Assembly (NCBI GenBank): GCA_905203045.1 | Contig: CAJKUH010000002.1 | Span: forward strand, 1 to 64,000 | Length of the DNA: 64,000 bases | Direction: 5' to 3' | Source of the DNA: an uncultured Eggerthella sp. | GTDB taxonomy: Bacteria; Actinomycetota; Coriobacteriia; Coriobacteriales; Eggerthellaceae | Shown here: positions 50,010-59,054 of the stretch, in pieces | How the letters are laid out: each line of letters starts with the position of its first letter | How positions within the stretch are numbered: the stretch's first letter is position 1 | The notes under the pieces: generated by a model | Database searches by the model: none | Seen by the model: only the letters and a program-made list of their open reading frames with translations | What the model was told of the DNA's origin: nothing | Program-made: the position numbers and the translations under genes

Positions 50010-52838
50010 CTAATGCGATGTATTCATTTTATTCTTTCTCATACGGCAACACAGTATGACCAGGGCAATCGCAATTCCAAAACACGAAACAAATGCACCT
50101 TCGCGGAGGTTTGGAGTCTCATACGTAATCTGAATCGAGTGGTCTCCCGATGGAACTCTTACAGCCATAAAGCCTAAATTTGCCTTTTCAATGTCGGTCT
50201 TTTCTCCATCAACGCAAGCAGTCCAGCCTTCGCTGTAGGGCACCCTGAAATAAAGCCACCCTTCTTCATTCCTGCTCGTCTGGCAGGAATAGCTGTTTTC
50301 GGCCTTCTCGATATCACTTGCGGAATTCGATGATAAATGCTCGATGTCTTTCTCAATGCAGGATGTGTCTGTTGCGTACAGACCCAAAGAATCGAATGTG
50401 TAGATGCCGGGATCTGAGAATTGCAATGCAATGGAGCTTCTAGAGGAATCAGAATAACCAGTGTTTACAGCCCAATCGTCTTTCCCGCCATATAAATGAT
50501 GCTTGTTATTCATGAACCAAATTTCCTGGCTAGCATTATTCCCATATACTATTATTTTGCATTCTTTGCTATCGCTCGCCTTGATATCAGAAAGCAGCGT
50601 TTTCAGTGAGGCTCTAACTCCACCCTCCCCTTCGTTAGACGACGAGGCAAGAGGCGAATAGTTCATTCCTTCGCAGACGAAATAGGCTTCCATTCCTCCC
50701 GGGATTCTCCCATTTAAATACAGTACGGTATTTGGCTGGGTGATTGTAATCGTGTTTCCGTCTATCTGCGCAGATTTTGCCTTGTCGGATTCGCTTAAAT
50801 CGTCCTTGACAGGCAGGGACTCGTCGCCATCCTGGGTCAATGATATGTTTGATGCGATGTTAGCTGTATAGCTCTTTACATCGACATCCTCTGCGCCATT
50901 GTTGCCAAGAACAACGCTCTGAGTCAGAGCATCTTGCCTCTGCATTAAATCCATGGATCGATATTTTCTCTCAGAGATAGAAGAATCATAAAAGAATGCG
51001 AGCGGCAACACTTCTTCTGTTTCATAAACGGAATAATCGCCGCCAGCGACTTCCCCTCGAGCAACCACTGTTTTATACAGGGGTGGCAAAAGGTCATCAT
51101 CGTGTGTCAAAGTCAAGAAATATTTTGTACCGGCAAGAGCTTCCATAGTAGTGCGAGAGTTTAATGTCGCATATGAAAAGTTCATCGAGGATGTGGCAAG
51201 GCCTAAACTCGTATGGTAATCATCTATAGCGCTGTTATATAAACTGTTGTAAAAAGTGCATCCAAGCGTTCCAGTGGCCCAATTTCCATTGCGCCAAAAA
51301 TGGACTTTGGCGTTGTCATAACGTTGCTCAGCATGATCATCCAAACCCATAACCAAAGAGGAAGCGTCGTCCTCTACCGCATATTCGTAAGCTTTTCCTA
51401 TGCCAACATGAGTGTCCTTATTGCCATGGGCGTATTGATACGAAACAAACACACACGACACAGCCACCGAGCACGTTACCCCAACATTTAAAAGGGCTGG
51501 CTTTTCTCGAAATACATAGCAAACTACAATTACTGCAAACAGGATCGAAAGCATCGCGTAGAAGGTTTTACCGCTATACCACGCAAGCAAGAGCATGCAA
51601 ACTATTCCATAGACAGATGCGGCATAAAAAACCTTCTTCCCTTCGCCCTTAAGAGCATTGGCAAGCGAAGGAAGCACGACAGTAACAATCAGCGACACAA
51701 GTAAACAATATGCCCAGACCCATCGATTGCTTGCATATGCCATCCCATTGAAAATTCTTCCAGCAATTGGAATACACAGAAAAAGGGTCATGAGAACGAA
51801 AAGCGTACGTAAAATCCTTTTCGTTCTTTTGGGCAGCTCAAGCTTCCTTGTAAGGAACAAAGCGAAAACAGCAACCAATGCAATTGGCGCAAAACCATAC
51901 ATGCAATCCTCGCCTACAGTGCTTGGCGAGATGAAGCCCTCTAGTAGCTTGATGTAATAGCTGAAGGAATACGTAGCACTCTGATAACGATCAAGCCCAA
52001 GCCTGCCTTGCCCAAGTAGGGAGGCAGCATTTGGATAGAACATTACTCCAGCTATCAAGGCAGCTAGCAGTATCGCCATTAGAATCTTGACAACCCAAGC
52101 GAAGAAACTCTTGAACGTGGTTCTCTCTTCTAGATTGAACACCTTAACGAGACAGTAGACCAAGAGCGACAGGCACATTGTGTATGCAAGACTGACCGAG
52201 CAAAAGAAACAAAGAGCCATAGCTGCAACAAACAGCACAGGAGACTCCTTGTCAAAAATCTTATCAACGCCCCACAGTACTAAAGGCGCAAGAACCAGGG
52301 GGTAAATCATATAGATTTGGCTTGAAACAATAATGGTATATCCGCCAAATAGATAAATCATGCAGCCAATAAGACTTGCACTTCGGTCGAATTCTTTTTT
52401 TAGGCAATAGCCCAAAAAAGACAGGCCCGCAAGGAACAACGTTATGGGCACGGTTAAATTAAGCCAAAATCCTGCTGTTTCACTTGTCGCGAAAACCGAA
52501 ATCCAATTAATTGGATTTCCGAGCGTATTACCTAAGGAGTAGACGTAATCAGCCCCATAACCAATCGAGTCACTCCACATCGGGATGACAAAGGTGTGCT
52601 CAACAAATATGTTGGTAAGAAGCTCCCTTAGCCATTCGCCTTGCATAATGAAAAACATATACTGCTGCTCAAGGCCATCAACTGTCCATATAAAACTTTT
52701 CCCATAGAGCAGGTATCCAAAGGAAAAAAGCAGCATAAAAAAACAAAAGAGAGCAATGTACGATGCAAAAAAAGCCTTTTTTGATGAATCGATCGAATTC
52801 TTTATTCTATTGGCACTTTTCTCGAACCTCGATTCCAC
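50010..52838 (-). CDS. YfhO-family membrane glycosyltransferase (GT-C type)
   Basis: The 942-residue protein has about a dozen membrane helices over the first ~450 residues and a large outer domain, ending with one further helix near the C-terminus and a basic tail. Family signs are SFGYLLYGKSFIWTVDGLEQ near the start, SASLIGCMIYLFGGYTI, and the C-terminal VPYSEGWTACVDGEKTDIEKANLGFMAVRVPSGDHSI. B. subtilis YfhO moves GlcNAc from undecaprenyl phosphate to lipoteichoic acid outside the membrane, together with CsbB and GtcA. A CsbB-like gene and an SMR pair lie just upstream in the same operon, so the same kind of role is likely here. AAGGGATAAGTAGT leads into the start. Confidence 0.9.
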   Translation of the reverse strand: MESRFEKSANRIKNSIDSSKKAFFASYIALFCFFMLLFSFGYLLYGKSFIWTVDGLEQQYMFFIMQGEWLRELLTNIFVEHTFVIPMWSDSIGYGADYVYSLGNTLGNPINWISVFATSETAGFWLNLTVPITLFLAGLSFLGYCLKKEFDRSASLIGCMIYLFGGYTIIVSSQIYMIYPLVLAPLVLWGVDKIFDKESPVLFVAAMALCFFCSVSLAYTMCLSLLVYCLVKVFNLEERTTFKSFFAWVVKILMAILLAALIAGVMFYPNAASLLGQGRLGLDRYQSATYSFSYYIKLLEGFISPSTVGEDCMYGFAPIALVAVFALFLTRKLELPKRTKRILRTLFVLMTLFLCIPIAGRIFNGMAYASNRWVWAYCLLVSLIVTVVLPSLANALKGEGKKVFYAASVYGIVCMLLLAWYSGKTFYAMLSILFAVIVVCYVFREKPALLNVGVTCSVAVSCVFVSYQYAHGNKDTHVGIGKAYEYAVEDDASSLVMGLDDHAEQRYDNAKVHFWRNGNWATGTLGCTFYNSLYNSAIDDYHTSLGLATSSMNFSYATLNSRTTMEALAGTKYFLTLTHDDDLLPPLYKTVVARGEVAGGDYSVYETEEVLPLAFFYDSSISERKYRSMDLMQRQDALTQSVVLGNNGAEDVDVKSYTANIASNISLTQDGDESLPVKDDLSESDKAKSAQIDGNTITITQPNTVLYLNGRIPGGMEAYFVCEGMNYSPLASSSNEGEGGVRASLKTLLSDIKASDSKECKIIVYGNNASQEIWFMNNKHHLYGGKDDWAVNTGYSDSSRSSIALQFSDPGIYTFDSLGLYATDTSCIEKDIEHLSSNSASDIEKAENSYSCQTSRNEEGWLYFRVPYSEGWTACVDGEKTDIEKANLGFMAVRVPSGDHSIQITYETPNLREGAFVSCFGIAIALVILCCRMRKNKMNTSH

Positions 52839-52851
52839 TACTTATCCCTTT

Positions 52852-53205
52852 CTATATACCGAATGAATAAACAACAACACCAAGCAAAATCAAGGCAAGA
52901 GCCAAGGCTTTCTTCTTGGTAATTTTTTCCTTAAAGAATAAAACGCCGAACACAGTAACATATAGGTAGCTGGTCGATTCAAGAACCGGCCCAAAAGATA
53001 GGGGGACGACCCTATAAGCAAATATGCACATAAACGTGGTCAACAAAAACAGGGAATATGCAAAGATCACGGGAAAGTTCAAATACTCTCTGAGCTTTGA
53101 TGGATACGTCTTCAAGGCAGCTTTTTTCAGAATCACTTGCGACACCGCACTGATAAAAGTGCCTAACAGCAAAACCCCCGAATAAAGAAGCATTGTCTCA
53201 TTCAT
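52852..53205 (-). CDS. four-helix EamA/SMR-type membrane protein (second of a pair)
   Basis: A 117-residue hydrophobic protein with four membrane helices, of the small multidrug resistance/half-EamA type, for example SAVSQVILKKAAL, PVLESTSYLYVTVFGVLFFKEKITKKKALALALILLGVVVYSFGI. ArnE and ArnF in E. coli are similar small proteins that work as a pair to flip undecaprenyl-phosphate-aminoarabinose. Its start overlaps the stop of the first member of the pair by eight bases. The gene sits between a polyprenyl-phosphate sugar synthase and YfhO genes, which supports a flippase role. A GTG three codons earlier is an alternative start. Confidence 0.82.
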   Translation of the reverse strand: MNETMLLYSGVLLLGTFISAVSQVILKKAALKTYPSKLREYLNFPVIFAYSLFLLTTFMCIFAYRVVPLSFGPVLESTSYLYVTVFGVLFFKEKITKKKALALALILLGVVVYSFGI

Positions 53206-53572
53206 GGGTCTCACTCAATTCCTGGCTATCAGCATGGGAGAACAGTACAACACCAGCAATGATCAAGAGGGCACCTATCGCTTTTGGCAAGGTGATAGGC
53301 TCAAAGAAAAATAATGCACCCCAGATGATGCCCCAAACAATGGTTACCGCTTTATTCGAAAAAGCCGTAGTAAGGGGCAGCCTTTTTAAAATTTGTTGCC
53401 ACCCTATCGCATAGAGCCCCAACAAACACAGCACGCCCCCGTAAAGAACGCAGAACTCAAAGCTCAAAAAGTCGACGCCTGCTGCCAGCTTGCTCAAAAT
53501 GCCGCTTGTCGAATACACCATCAACAGCATATGCAACGCAAAGAGGGTCTTCACCCTTCCTGTGCCAGCCAC
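53198..53572 (-). CDS. four-helix EamA/SMR-type membrane protein (first of a pair)
   Basis: A 124-residue membrane protein with four hydrophobic segments; the last half reads AVTIVWGIIWGALFFFEPITLPKAIGALLIIAGVVLFS, typical of EamA/SMR halves. It differs from its partner in sequence, as expected for a heterodimer. The GTG start overlaps the TAG stop of the ATP-grasp gene by one base, so translation is coupled. Together with the next gene it probably forms the lipid-sugar flippase for the CsbB-like and YfhO proteins of the same operon; a multidrug role seems less likely in this setting. Confidence 0.8.
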   Translation of the reverse strand: MAGTGRVKTLFALHMLLMVYSTSGILSKLAAGVDFLSFEFCVLYGGVLCLLGLYAIGWQQILKRLPLTTAFSNKAVTIVWGIIWGALFFFEPITLPKAIGALLIIAGVVLFSHADSQELSETHE

Positions 53573-54726
53573 TACAAACCTTCTTCACTATGGTCTGGCA
53601 AATATGGCATGAGCTCATCGAGGGATTCTGCACGCATCATAAAGTATCCAAATCTAGATGAACTATCAACGATAGCGTGCTCTCCAAATTCTGAAACGTC
53701 AGCTTCAAGGAGAAGGCTCGGCTTGTTCTTCTTCATTGCATTCAAGGCATCTAGATCTCTATCGTCAAATACATACCTAATTGCCGCGAACTTACGATCC
53801 TCAATTTTCGGAAGAGGCGGGCACTGTCCCATGGCAACTGCTATAACGGCACCAACAAAGTCATACCCAGTTGACAATGGAACCAAGTCAGATCCGATCC
53901 TGTCGCCGCCCATGCGACTTCCAATTTCGATAATTGCTATTTCGCCATCTGCATTAATTTTTAGCTCAGAATGCGAAGCGCCGTATTCCACACCCAATCC
54001 ATCAAGAGCGTGTTCAACGACAAACCTGACTCTCTCTAAGACATCAGAACTTACGCGAGCCGGCTCAAGGTGCCCCTTTTCGACAAACATAGGTGCACCA
54101 GAGGTGAATTTTTCCGTTATAGAAAGGAAGTGGTGCTTTCCCTGCCAGGAAATATACTCAACACTATATTCATTACCTTGAAAGAATTCTTCCGCCAGTA
54201 CGACCCCGGAAAAGCTCTCATCTGCAGCTCGCTTTACAGCTTCATCAAATTTTTCAGCAGATTCCAGCTTTGTGATGCCGCGACTTCCCGACCTATCCGC
54301 TGGCTTAACAATAATAGGGAATCGCAATCCACTGTCAGTAAGGCAGAAATCATCATCTACAACCATGCTTTTAGGCGATGGATCCCCGTTTTTCTCAAAT
54401 GCATCACGCATTGCATGTTTATCCGTGCTGAGTCGAGTCGCCTCAATCGTATTAGAAACGAGCCCCATCGAAGAAGCAATATAGCTAACAACTATATTCG
54501 CAAGATCAGATCCAATACTGCAGACCCCATCAATACCAATCTCCTTGCACTTATCAAGGATAAGATCTTTTTCAACGATACTGATTGGATAAAAATGATC
54601 CGCCGTTTTCTCTCCGATATCCCCGCATTGCCATGCGAAAACATGAGTTTCATACCCAAGCTCTTTTGCTTTAAGGATTAACGGATTTTGTAAGTACGAT
54701 GCTCCGATGATCGCAATTTTTTTCAA
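53572..54726 (-). CDS. ATP-grasp ligase
   Basis: The 384-residue protein has the three-part ATP-grasp fold: an N-terminal Rossmann-like part (KKIAIIGASYLQNPLILKAKELG), the central ATP-binding region with RFPIIVKPADRSGSRGITKL and VVLAEEFFQGNEYSVEYI, and a C-terminal part with the Mg-binding AIIEIGSRMGGDRIGSDL. Such enzymes join a carboxylate to an amine or thiol, often an amino acid. In this operon it may add an amino acid or acyl group to the amino sugar, but that is inference. A TTG start with GAAAGGTAG upstream was chosen; it lies seven bases after the SDR stop. Confidence 0.83.
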   Translation of the reverse strand: MKKIAIIGASYLQNPLILKAKELGYETHVFAWQCGDIGEKTADHFYPISIVEKDLILDKCKEIGIDGVCSIGSDLANIVVSYIASSMGLVSNTIEATRLSTDKHAMRDAFEKNGDPSPKSMVVDDDFCLTDSGLRFPIIVKPADRSGSRGITKLESAEKFDEAVKRAADESFSGVVLAEEFFQGNEYSVEYISWQGKHHFLSITEKFTSGAPMFVEKGHLEPARVSSDVLERVRFVVEHALDGLGVEYGASHSELKINADGEIAIIEIGSRMGGDRIGSDLVPLSTGYDFVGAVIAVAMGQCPPLPKIEDRKFAAIRYVFDDRDLDALNAMKKNKPSLLLEADVSEFGEHAIVDSSSRFGYFMMRAESLDELMPYLPDHSEEGL

Positions 54727-54733
54727 GGAAGAA

Positions 54734-55744
54734 CTACCTTTCTCTTGAATGAGCAAGGTCGTCCCAACGACCGCTATCCAATTCGTTTTTGTAATCAACC
54801 ATCATTGCATGATAATCGGTATATTCAGGGACAAACCCAAAATCTCTCTTTGCCTTTTCCATGGAATACAAGAAAGAGGGGGTATTGTTCGGTTTATCTG
54901 GACGATAAACAATCTTCGATCCGTTATTTGGACCGAAAACATCGATAACGGCCTTTGCTTGATCTTCGAGATCAAGGCCAACCCCACTTGTCATGTTGTA
55001 CAGTCCGTAGGTCTTATCGCTATCCAGCGCCATCTCAAATGCTCTTGCAACATCCTTAACATAGATAATGTCTCGGCTGATATGAGGATTGCCCCAAAGC
55101 TCTATGTCTTCTCCAGTCTCAGCTTTCTCGATAAAAGTTTGGATACCTGACTTGTAGGGCTTCCCGTTAACCATGATGGTTCCGTGCGGTCCCACCCCAT
55201 AAACCGGGGGGAATCTGAAGCAAGAGCACTGCATTCCATGCTGCTGGTTGTAATACTCCATTACATCATTTGCTGCATTCTTGCTGATAACGTAAACAGC
55301 GTGATCGCCGGTAAATTTAAAATCCCTAGGCTCTTCCTCTGTAATCGGATAGCCTTTGCCCCATGCTCCAGACACATCAGAGTAACTACAGGTCGAAATC
55401 ACCTTGTTTATCCCATGTTTGCGAGCCCACTCAAGCACATTAATTAGCCCAATTACATTCACTTCAAAATAATCAGCAGCATTGTCGTCGTGCTCGAGAT
55501 CCGCTGTTGCATTTGCCGGCAATAATCCAGCAAGCAAAATAACGCCCTCTACTCCCTTTACGGGCAGCGCGCTAAACCCTTTAGCATCGGTTATGTCAAG
55601 AGGGACAAAGATTGCCCCCATTTTTTCGAGCTTTTCGCCAAGCTTTTTGTTTCGTCCAGTCGCTACAACTTCCCTGCCATCGGAAAGAAGTTTGTCAACG
55701 GTATACATCCCGACAAAGCCGGTTGCTCCAATTACTAAAATCAT
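54734..55744 (-). CDS. extended SDR NAD-dependent epimerase/dehydratase
   Basis: The 336-residue protein has the NAD(P)-binding motif GATGFVGMYTV at its start and the catalytic YVISK (Tyr-x3-Lys), with STCSYSDV preceding. It is of the nucleotide-sugar epimerase/reductase type. Because RmlA, RmlB and a transaminase are in the same operon, its substrate is likely a nucleotide-linked sugar. Whether it epimerises, reduces or dehydrates cannot be read from sequence; RmlD-like 4-reductase is one possibility but its motifs are not clear. GAGAGGGG precedes the ATG, and the gene starts one base after the GT2 stop. Confidence 0.85.
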   Translation of the reverse strand: MILVIGATGFVGMYTVDKLLSDGREVVATGRNKKLGEKLEKMGAIFVPLDITDAKGFSALPVKGVEGVILLAGLLPANATADLEHDDNAADYFEVNVIGLINVLEWARKHGINKVISTCSYSDVSGAWGKGYPITEEEPRDFKFTGDHAVYVISKNAANDVMEYYNQQHGMQCSCFRFPPVYGVGPHGTIMVNGKPYKSGIQTFIEKAETGEDIELWGNPHISRDIIYVKDVARAFEMALDSDKTYGLYNMTSGVGLDLEDQAKAVIDVFGPNNGSKIVYRPDKPNNTPSFLYSMEKAKRDFGFVPEYTDYHAMMVDYKNELDSGRWDDLAHSRER

Positions 55745-55745
55745 C

Positions 55746-56678
55746 CTATTGCCCCTCTCCGTTCAGGACCTTTGCAACCACATACAGAGGGCGATGCTTG
55801 GTCTCATTGAATATGTTTCCAACGTACAAGCCAACAACCCCAACAGCAGCAAGGTTTAATCCACCCATGAAACATATTGCAGCCATGGTGCTCGTCCAAC
55901 CGACCAATGCCTCGGTAGGATCAAGGAGGTAGCGAACGACCAAAGCTACTATGATCAACAATGCAAAAAAAGAAAAGAAGAAGCCCGCATGAACCGCAAA
56001 TTTAAGCGGCTTTGTTGATTGAGCCGTTATAAGCTCGAATGCCATATTCATCTTCTTTTTAAAGCTGTAAGAAGAATTGCCTTCGAAGCGTTCGTCACCC
56101 TCTAAGTCGATAGCAGTCTGAGAGAAACCCAGCCATTTAATAAACATCGTATACGCGCGATTATGCTCGCGCATCTTGCAATAGTTATCGATTACCACTC
56201 GACGTGAAATGCTGAAATTACAAATGGAAGAATCATAGTTGCCATCCGTAAAATAGTCATAGACCTTATAAAAGGCTTTCGACAAAGCTTTTACTAAACC
56301 CGTATCTTTTCTTGCGATACGTCGCGCAAAAACAACATCAAAACCTTCTTGGGCCTTTCTATACAACTCCGGGATACTCTCCGGCCTGTCCTGCAGATCG
56401 CAATCCATGACCACAACCCAATCGCCTTTACTCATATCGAGGCCTGCAGTTATCGCACGAATCTGCCCAAAATTACGCGACAGTTTTACCCCTTTTACCC
56501 TTTTGTCTTTTGCGCAGATAGGCTCAATTTCTTCCCAGGAATTTTGCGGGCAACCGTCATTCACTAAGATTATCTCGAATGTCTTGCCCATCCCTTCAAG
56601 AGTCTCCACAAGGCGACGATGCAATTCGGGCAATGCGCCGCGGCATCCATAAACAGGAATTACAACTGAAATATCCAT
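55746..56678 (-). CDS. CsbB/GtrB-like polyprenyl-phosphate glycosyltransferase
   Basis: The 310-residue protein joins a GT-A domain (ISVVIPVYGCRGALPELHRRL, ILVNDGCPQNSWE, SRNFGQIRAITAGL, MDCDLQDRPESI) to two C-terminal membrane helices (FAVHAGFFFSFFALLIIVAL and MAAICFMGGLNLAAVGVVGLYVG). This is the DPM1/GtrB/CsbB layout: such enzymes put a sugar on undecaprenyl phosphate at the inner face. The neighbours fit a three-component system with a flippase and YfhO. The ATG was chosen over a TTG two codons earlier. A 17-base gap separates it from the transaminase stop. Confidence 0.9.
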   Translation of the reverse strand: MDISVVIPVYGCRGALPELHRRLVETLEGMGKTFEIILVNDGCPQNSWEEIEPICAKDKRVKGVKLSRNFGQIRAITAGLDMSKGDWVVVMDCDLQDRPESIPELYRKAQEGFDVVFARRIARKDTGLVKALSKAFYKVYDYFTDGNYDSSICNFSISRRVVIDNYCKMREHNRAYTMFIKWLGFSQTAIDLEGDERFEGNSSYSFKKKMNMAFELITAQSTKPLKFAVHAGFFFSFFALLIIVALVVRYLLDPTEALVGWTSTMAAICFMGGLNLAAVGVVGLYVGNIFNETKHRPLYVVAKVLNGEGQ

Positions 56679-56695
56679 TAGCAAAACCTTATGAA

Positions 56696-57826
56696 CTAAC
56701 GAGAAAAGTAACTGAGAACGGTCTCGATGACATGGTCTCTATCTTCCTTAGACATGCCATAATACATGGGCAAGCGCACCAAGCGATCGCTCTCCTTAGT
56801 CGTGAATTCATCCACTCCATCGAAGCGCCCAAAACGCTCCCCTGCAGGGGAAGAATGCAGCGGGACATAGTGGAAAGACGCCTGGACTCCCCTACTCTTC
56901 AGGAAAGAAATGAAATCAGTCCTTTGCTCAAGGTTTTTAAGCTTGATGTAGAACATATGGGCATTGTGTTTGCAGGCTTCCGGAATTGTAGGCAAATCGA
57001 CCAGCTGCTGAGATTCGAGTTCCGAAAATGCATCATGATATGCGGACCAGGTAGATAAACGATTGTTATTAATCTTTGCAGCAACTTCAAGCTCGCCCCA
57101 AAGATAAGCTGCATTCATATCGCTCGGCAAGTAGCTGCTCCCATAATCAACCCAAGTATATTTATCAACTTGACCGCGGAAGAAACGGGCACGATTTGTC
57201 CCCTTTTCTCGAATGATTTCAGCACGCTCATTGTACTTGGAATCATTAATCATGAGGGCTCCGCCCTCACCCATGGAATAATTCTTCGTCTCATGGAAGG
57301 AATAGCAGCCCAAGTCGCCTATGGTTCCAAGGGCCTTTCCCTTGTATGTACCCATAACGCCCTGTGCAGAGTCCTCGACAACAAGAAGATTATGCTTGCG
57401 AGCAATCTCCATGATTGTATCCATCTCGCACGCCACACCTGCATAATGCACGGGAACAATGACCTTTGTCCTGTCTGTAATAGCTGCCTCGATTTTCGTC
57501 TCATCAATGTTCATCGTATCTGGACGGATATCGACAAAAACCAGCTTTGCCCCAACTAAAACGAATGCGGTAGCAGTAGTCGAGAAGGTAAAACTAGGCA
57601 AAATTACCTCATCGCCAGGCTTCAAGTCGCAAAGAATTGCTGCCATCTCTAGCGCAGTTGTGCCACTAGTGGTCAGGAGGGCCTTCTGGCAATCAAATGC
57701 CTTCTCGAGCCATTCATGGCACTTTTTGGTAAACGGACCGTCACCGCAAATCTTCTTGTTATCGACAGCCTGCTTAACATAATCGAGTTCCGTCCCAACA
57801 TAGGGAGGGATATTAAAGGGAATCAT
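56696..57826 (-). CDS. wecE: dTDP-4-amino-4,6-dideoxygalactose transaminase (WecE-like)
   Basis: A PLP-dependent DegT/DnrJ/EryC1/StrS transaminase of 376 residues. It opens MIPFNIPPYVGTELDYVKQAV and GDGPFTKKCHEWLE, close to WecE/RffA. The PLP Lys is in SFHETKNYSMGEGG, and VVEDSAQGVMGTYKGKALGTIGD carries the ring-binding Asp. WecE makes dTDP-Fuc4N from dTDP-4-keto-6-deoxyglucose, the RmlB product, and RmlB is encoded just upstream. An ATG with GAAGG before it was chosen over a TTG four codons earlier. The transferase and flippase genes downstream suggest the amino sugar decorates a wall glycan. Confidence 0.92.
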   Translation of the reverse strand: MIPFNIPPYVGTELDYVKQAVDNKKICGDGPFTKKCHEWLEKAFDCQKALLTTSGTTALEMAAILCDLKPGDEVILPSFTFSTTATAFVLVGAKLVFVDIRPDTMNIDETKIEAAITDRTKVIVPVHYAGVACEMDTIMEIARKHNLLVVEDSAQGVMGTYKGKALGTIGDLGCYSFHETKNYSMGEGGALMINDSKYNERAEIIREKGTNRARFFRGQVDKYTWVDYGSSYLPSDMNAAYLWGELEVAAKINNNRLSTWSAYHDAFSELESQQLVDLPTIPEACKHNAHMFYIKLKNLEQRTDFISFLKSRGVQASFHYVPLHSSPAGERFGRFDGVDEFTTKESDRLVRLPMYYGMSKEDRDHVIETVLSYFSR

Positions 57827-57843
57827 ACCGACCTTCAAACCTT

Positions 57844-58911
57844 TTATTTGTTTCCGTACATTTTCGAGTAATAGTTCTGATAATCGCCACTTGTAACATG
57901 TTCAACCCACTCGGGATTTGCCAAGTACCACTGAATGGTCTTTACGATACCAACCTCAAATGTAGTCTCAGGCTCCCAACCTAAATCCCTCTTGATTTTG
58001 TCAGGAGCAATTCCGTAGCGACGGTCATGACCTTTTCTGTCCTCAACATAAGAGATCAATGACTCATTGATCTCAGCATCGCCAGTTGCTGCACTTACCT
58101 CTTCGATAATCTTCTTAACGATAAAGATATTGGGGCGTTCGTTGTGTCCTCCGACGTTGTAAACTTCTCCGGCCTTGCCATCAGACGCAACGAGATCGAT
58201 CGCCTTGCAATGATCCTCGACATAGAGCCAATCACGAACATTCAGGCCATCCCCATAGACTGGAAGAGCTTTATGGGCCAATGCATTATTAAGCATGAGG
58301 GGGATAAGCTTTTCGGGAAATTGGTATGGACCGTAATTATTTGAGCACCTTGTTATGTTAACAGGGAGCCCATAAGTGTCTGCATATGCTTTCACAAACA
58401 AATCAGCAGAGGCTTTTGACGAAGAATAGGGGCTATGCGGATTAAGGGGTGTTGTTTCGCGGAAGAAGGAGTTTGGATCATCCAGAGACAGCGATCCGTA
58501 CACCTCGTCGGTCGAAACCTGGATATATTTATGGTCTCCAAAAGAACCGCCAGGCTGTTCCCAAGCCGCCTTTACAACATTCAAAAGGTTAACCGTGCCC
58601 ATCACATTCGTGCTAGCAAATGCGCTCGGATCAAGGATCGACCTGTCCACATGAGATTCAGCAGCAAAATTAATTACATAATCCGGGGAGTACTCATCAA
58701 CGATACTTTTCATTTTTTCGCTATCGCGAATGTCCGCCTGAACGAAGCTATATCGTTCATCTTCCTCAACGGACTTAAGGTTCTCCAAATTTCCAGCATA
58801 TGTTAACGAGTCAACATTGACGATCGACGCATCATCATGACGATCAAGCATATACAATATGAAGTTGCTGCCAATAAAACCAGCTCCACCTGTTACTAGA
58901 TATTTCTTCAT
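57844..58911 (-). CDS. rmlB: dTDP-glucose 4,6-dehydratase
   Basis: Converts dTDP-glucose to dTDP-4-keto-6-deoxyglucose. The 355-residue protein has GGAGFIGSNF (NAD), the catalytic STDEVYG and YSSSKASAD (Tyr-x3-Lys), FAAESHVDRS and TRCSNNYGPYQFPEKLIP, all typical of RmlB. It is followed by wecE after 17 bases. The rhamnose genes rmlC and rmlD are not in the window, which fits a route to an amino sugar. A terminator lies between it and rmlA, so it likely has its own promoter in the ~100 bases upstream. Confidence 0.95.
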   Translation of the reverse strand: MKKYLVTGGAGFIGSNFILYMLDRHDDASIVNVDSLTYAGNLENLKSVEEDERYSFVQADIRDSEKMKSIVDEYSPDYVINFAAESHVDRSILDPSAFASTNVMGTVNLLNVVKAAWEQPGGSFGDHKYIQVSTDEVYGSLSLDDPNSFFRETTPLNPHSPYSSSKASADLFVKAYADTYGLPVNITRCSNNYGPYQFPEKLIPLMLNNALAHKALPVYGDGLNVRDWLYVEDHCKAIDLVASDGKAGEVYNVGGHNERPNIFIVKKIIEEVSAATGDAEINESLISYVEDRKGHDRRYGIAPDKIKRDLGWEPETTFEVGIVKTIQWYLANPEWVEHVTSGDYQNYYSKMYGNK

Positions 58912-59010
58912 ATACGCTCAACTTTCATTACGACTCTGCACAATAGGCTTCATTATAGCAACGGAGCGAATATTGATAAAATAAGCGAGTCAAATCAGGC
59001 AAGAAAAAGA

Positions 59011-59033
59011 ATCGGGGTGAAAATCACCCCGAT
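59011..59033 (-). terminator. terminator of rmlA
   Basis: ATCGGGGTG/CACCCCGAT is a perfect 9-bp stem, followed by TCTTTTTCTT on the leftward strand, about 20 bases after the rmlA stop. Confidence 0.85.
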
Positions 59034-59054
59034 GAAGCAGCAAGACAAAAAGCA

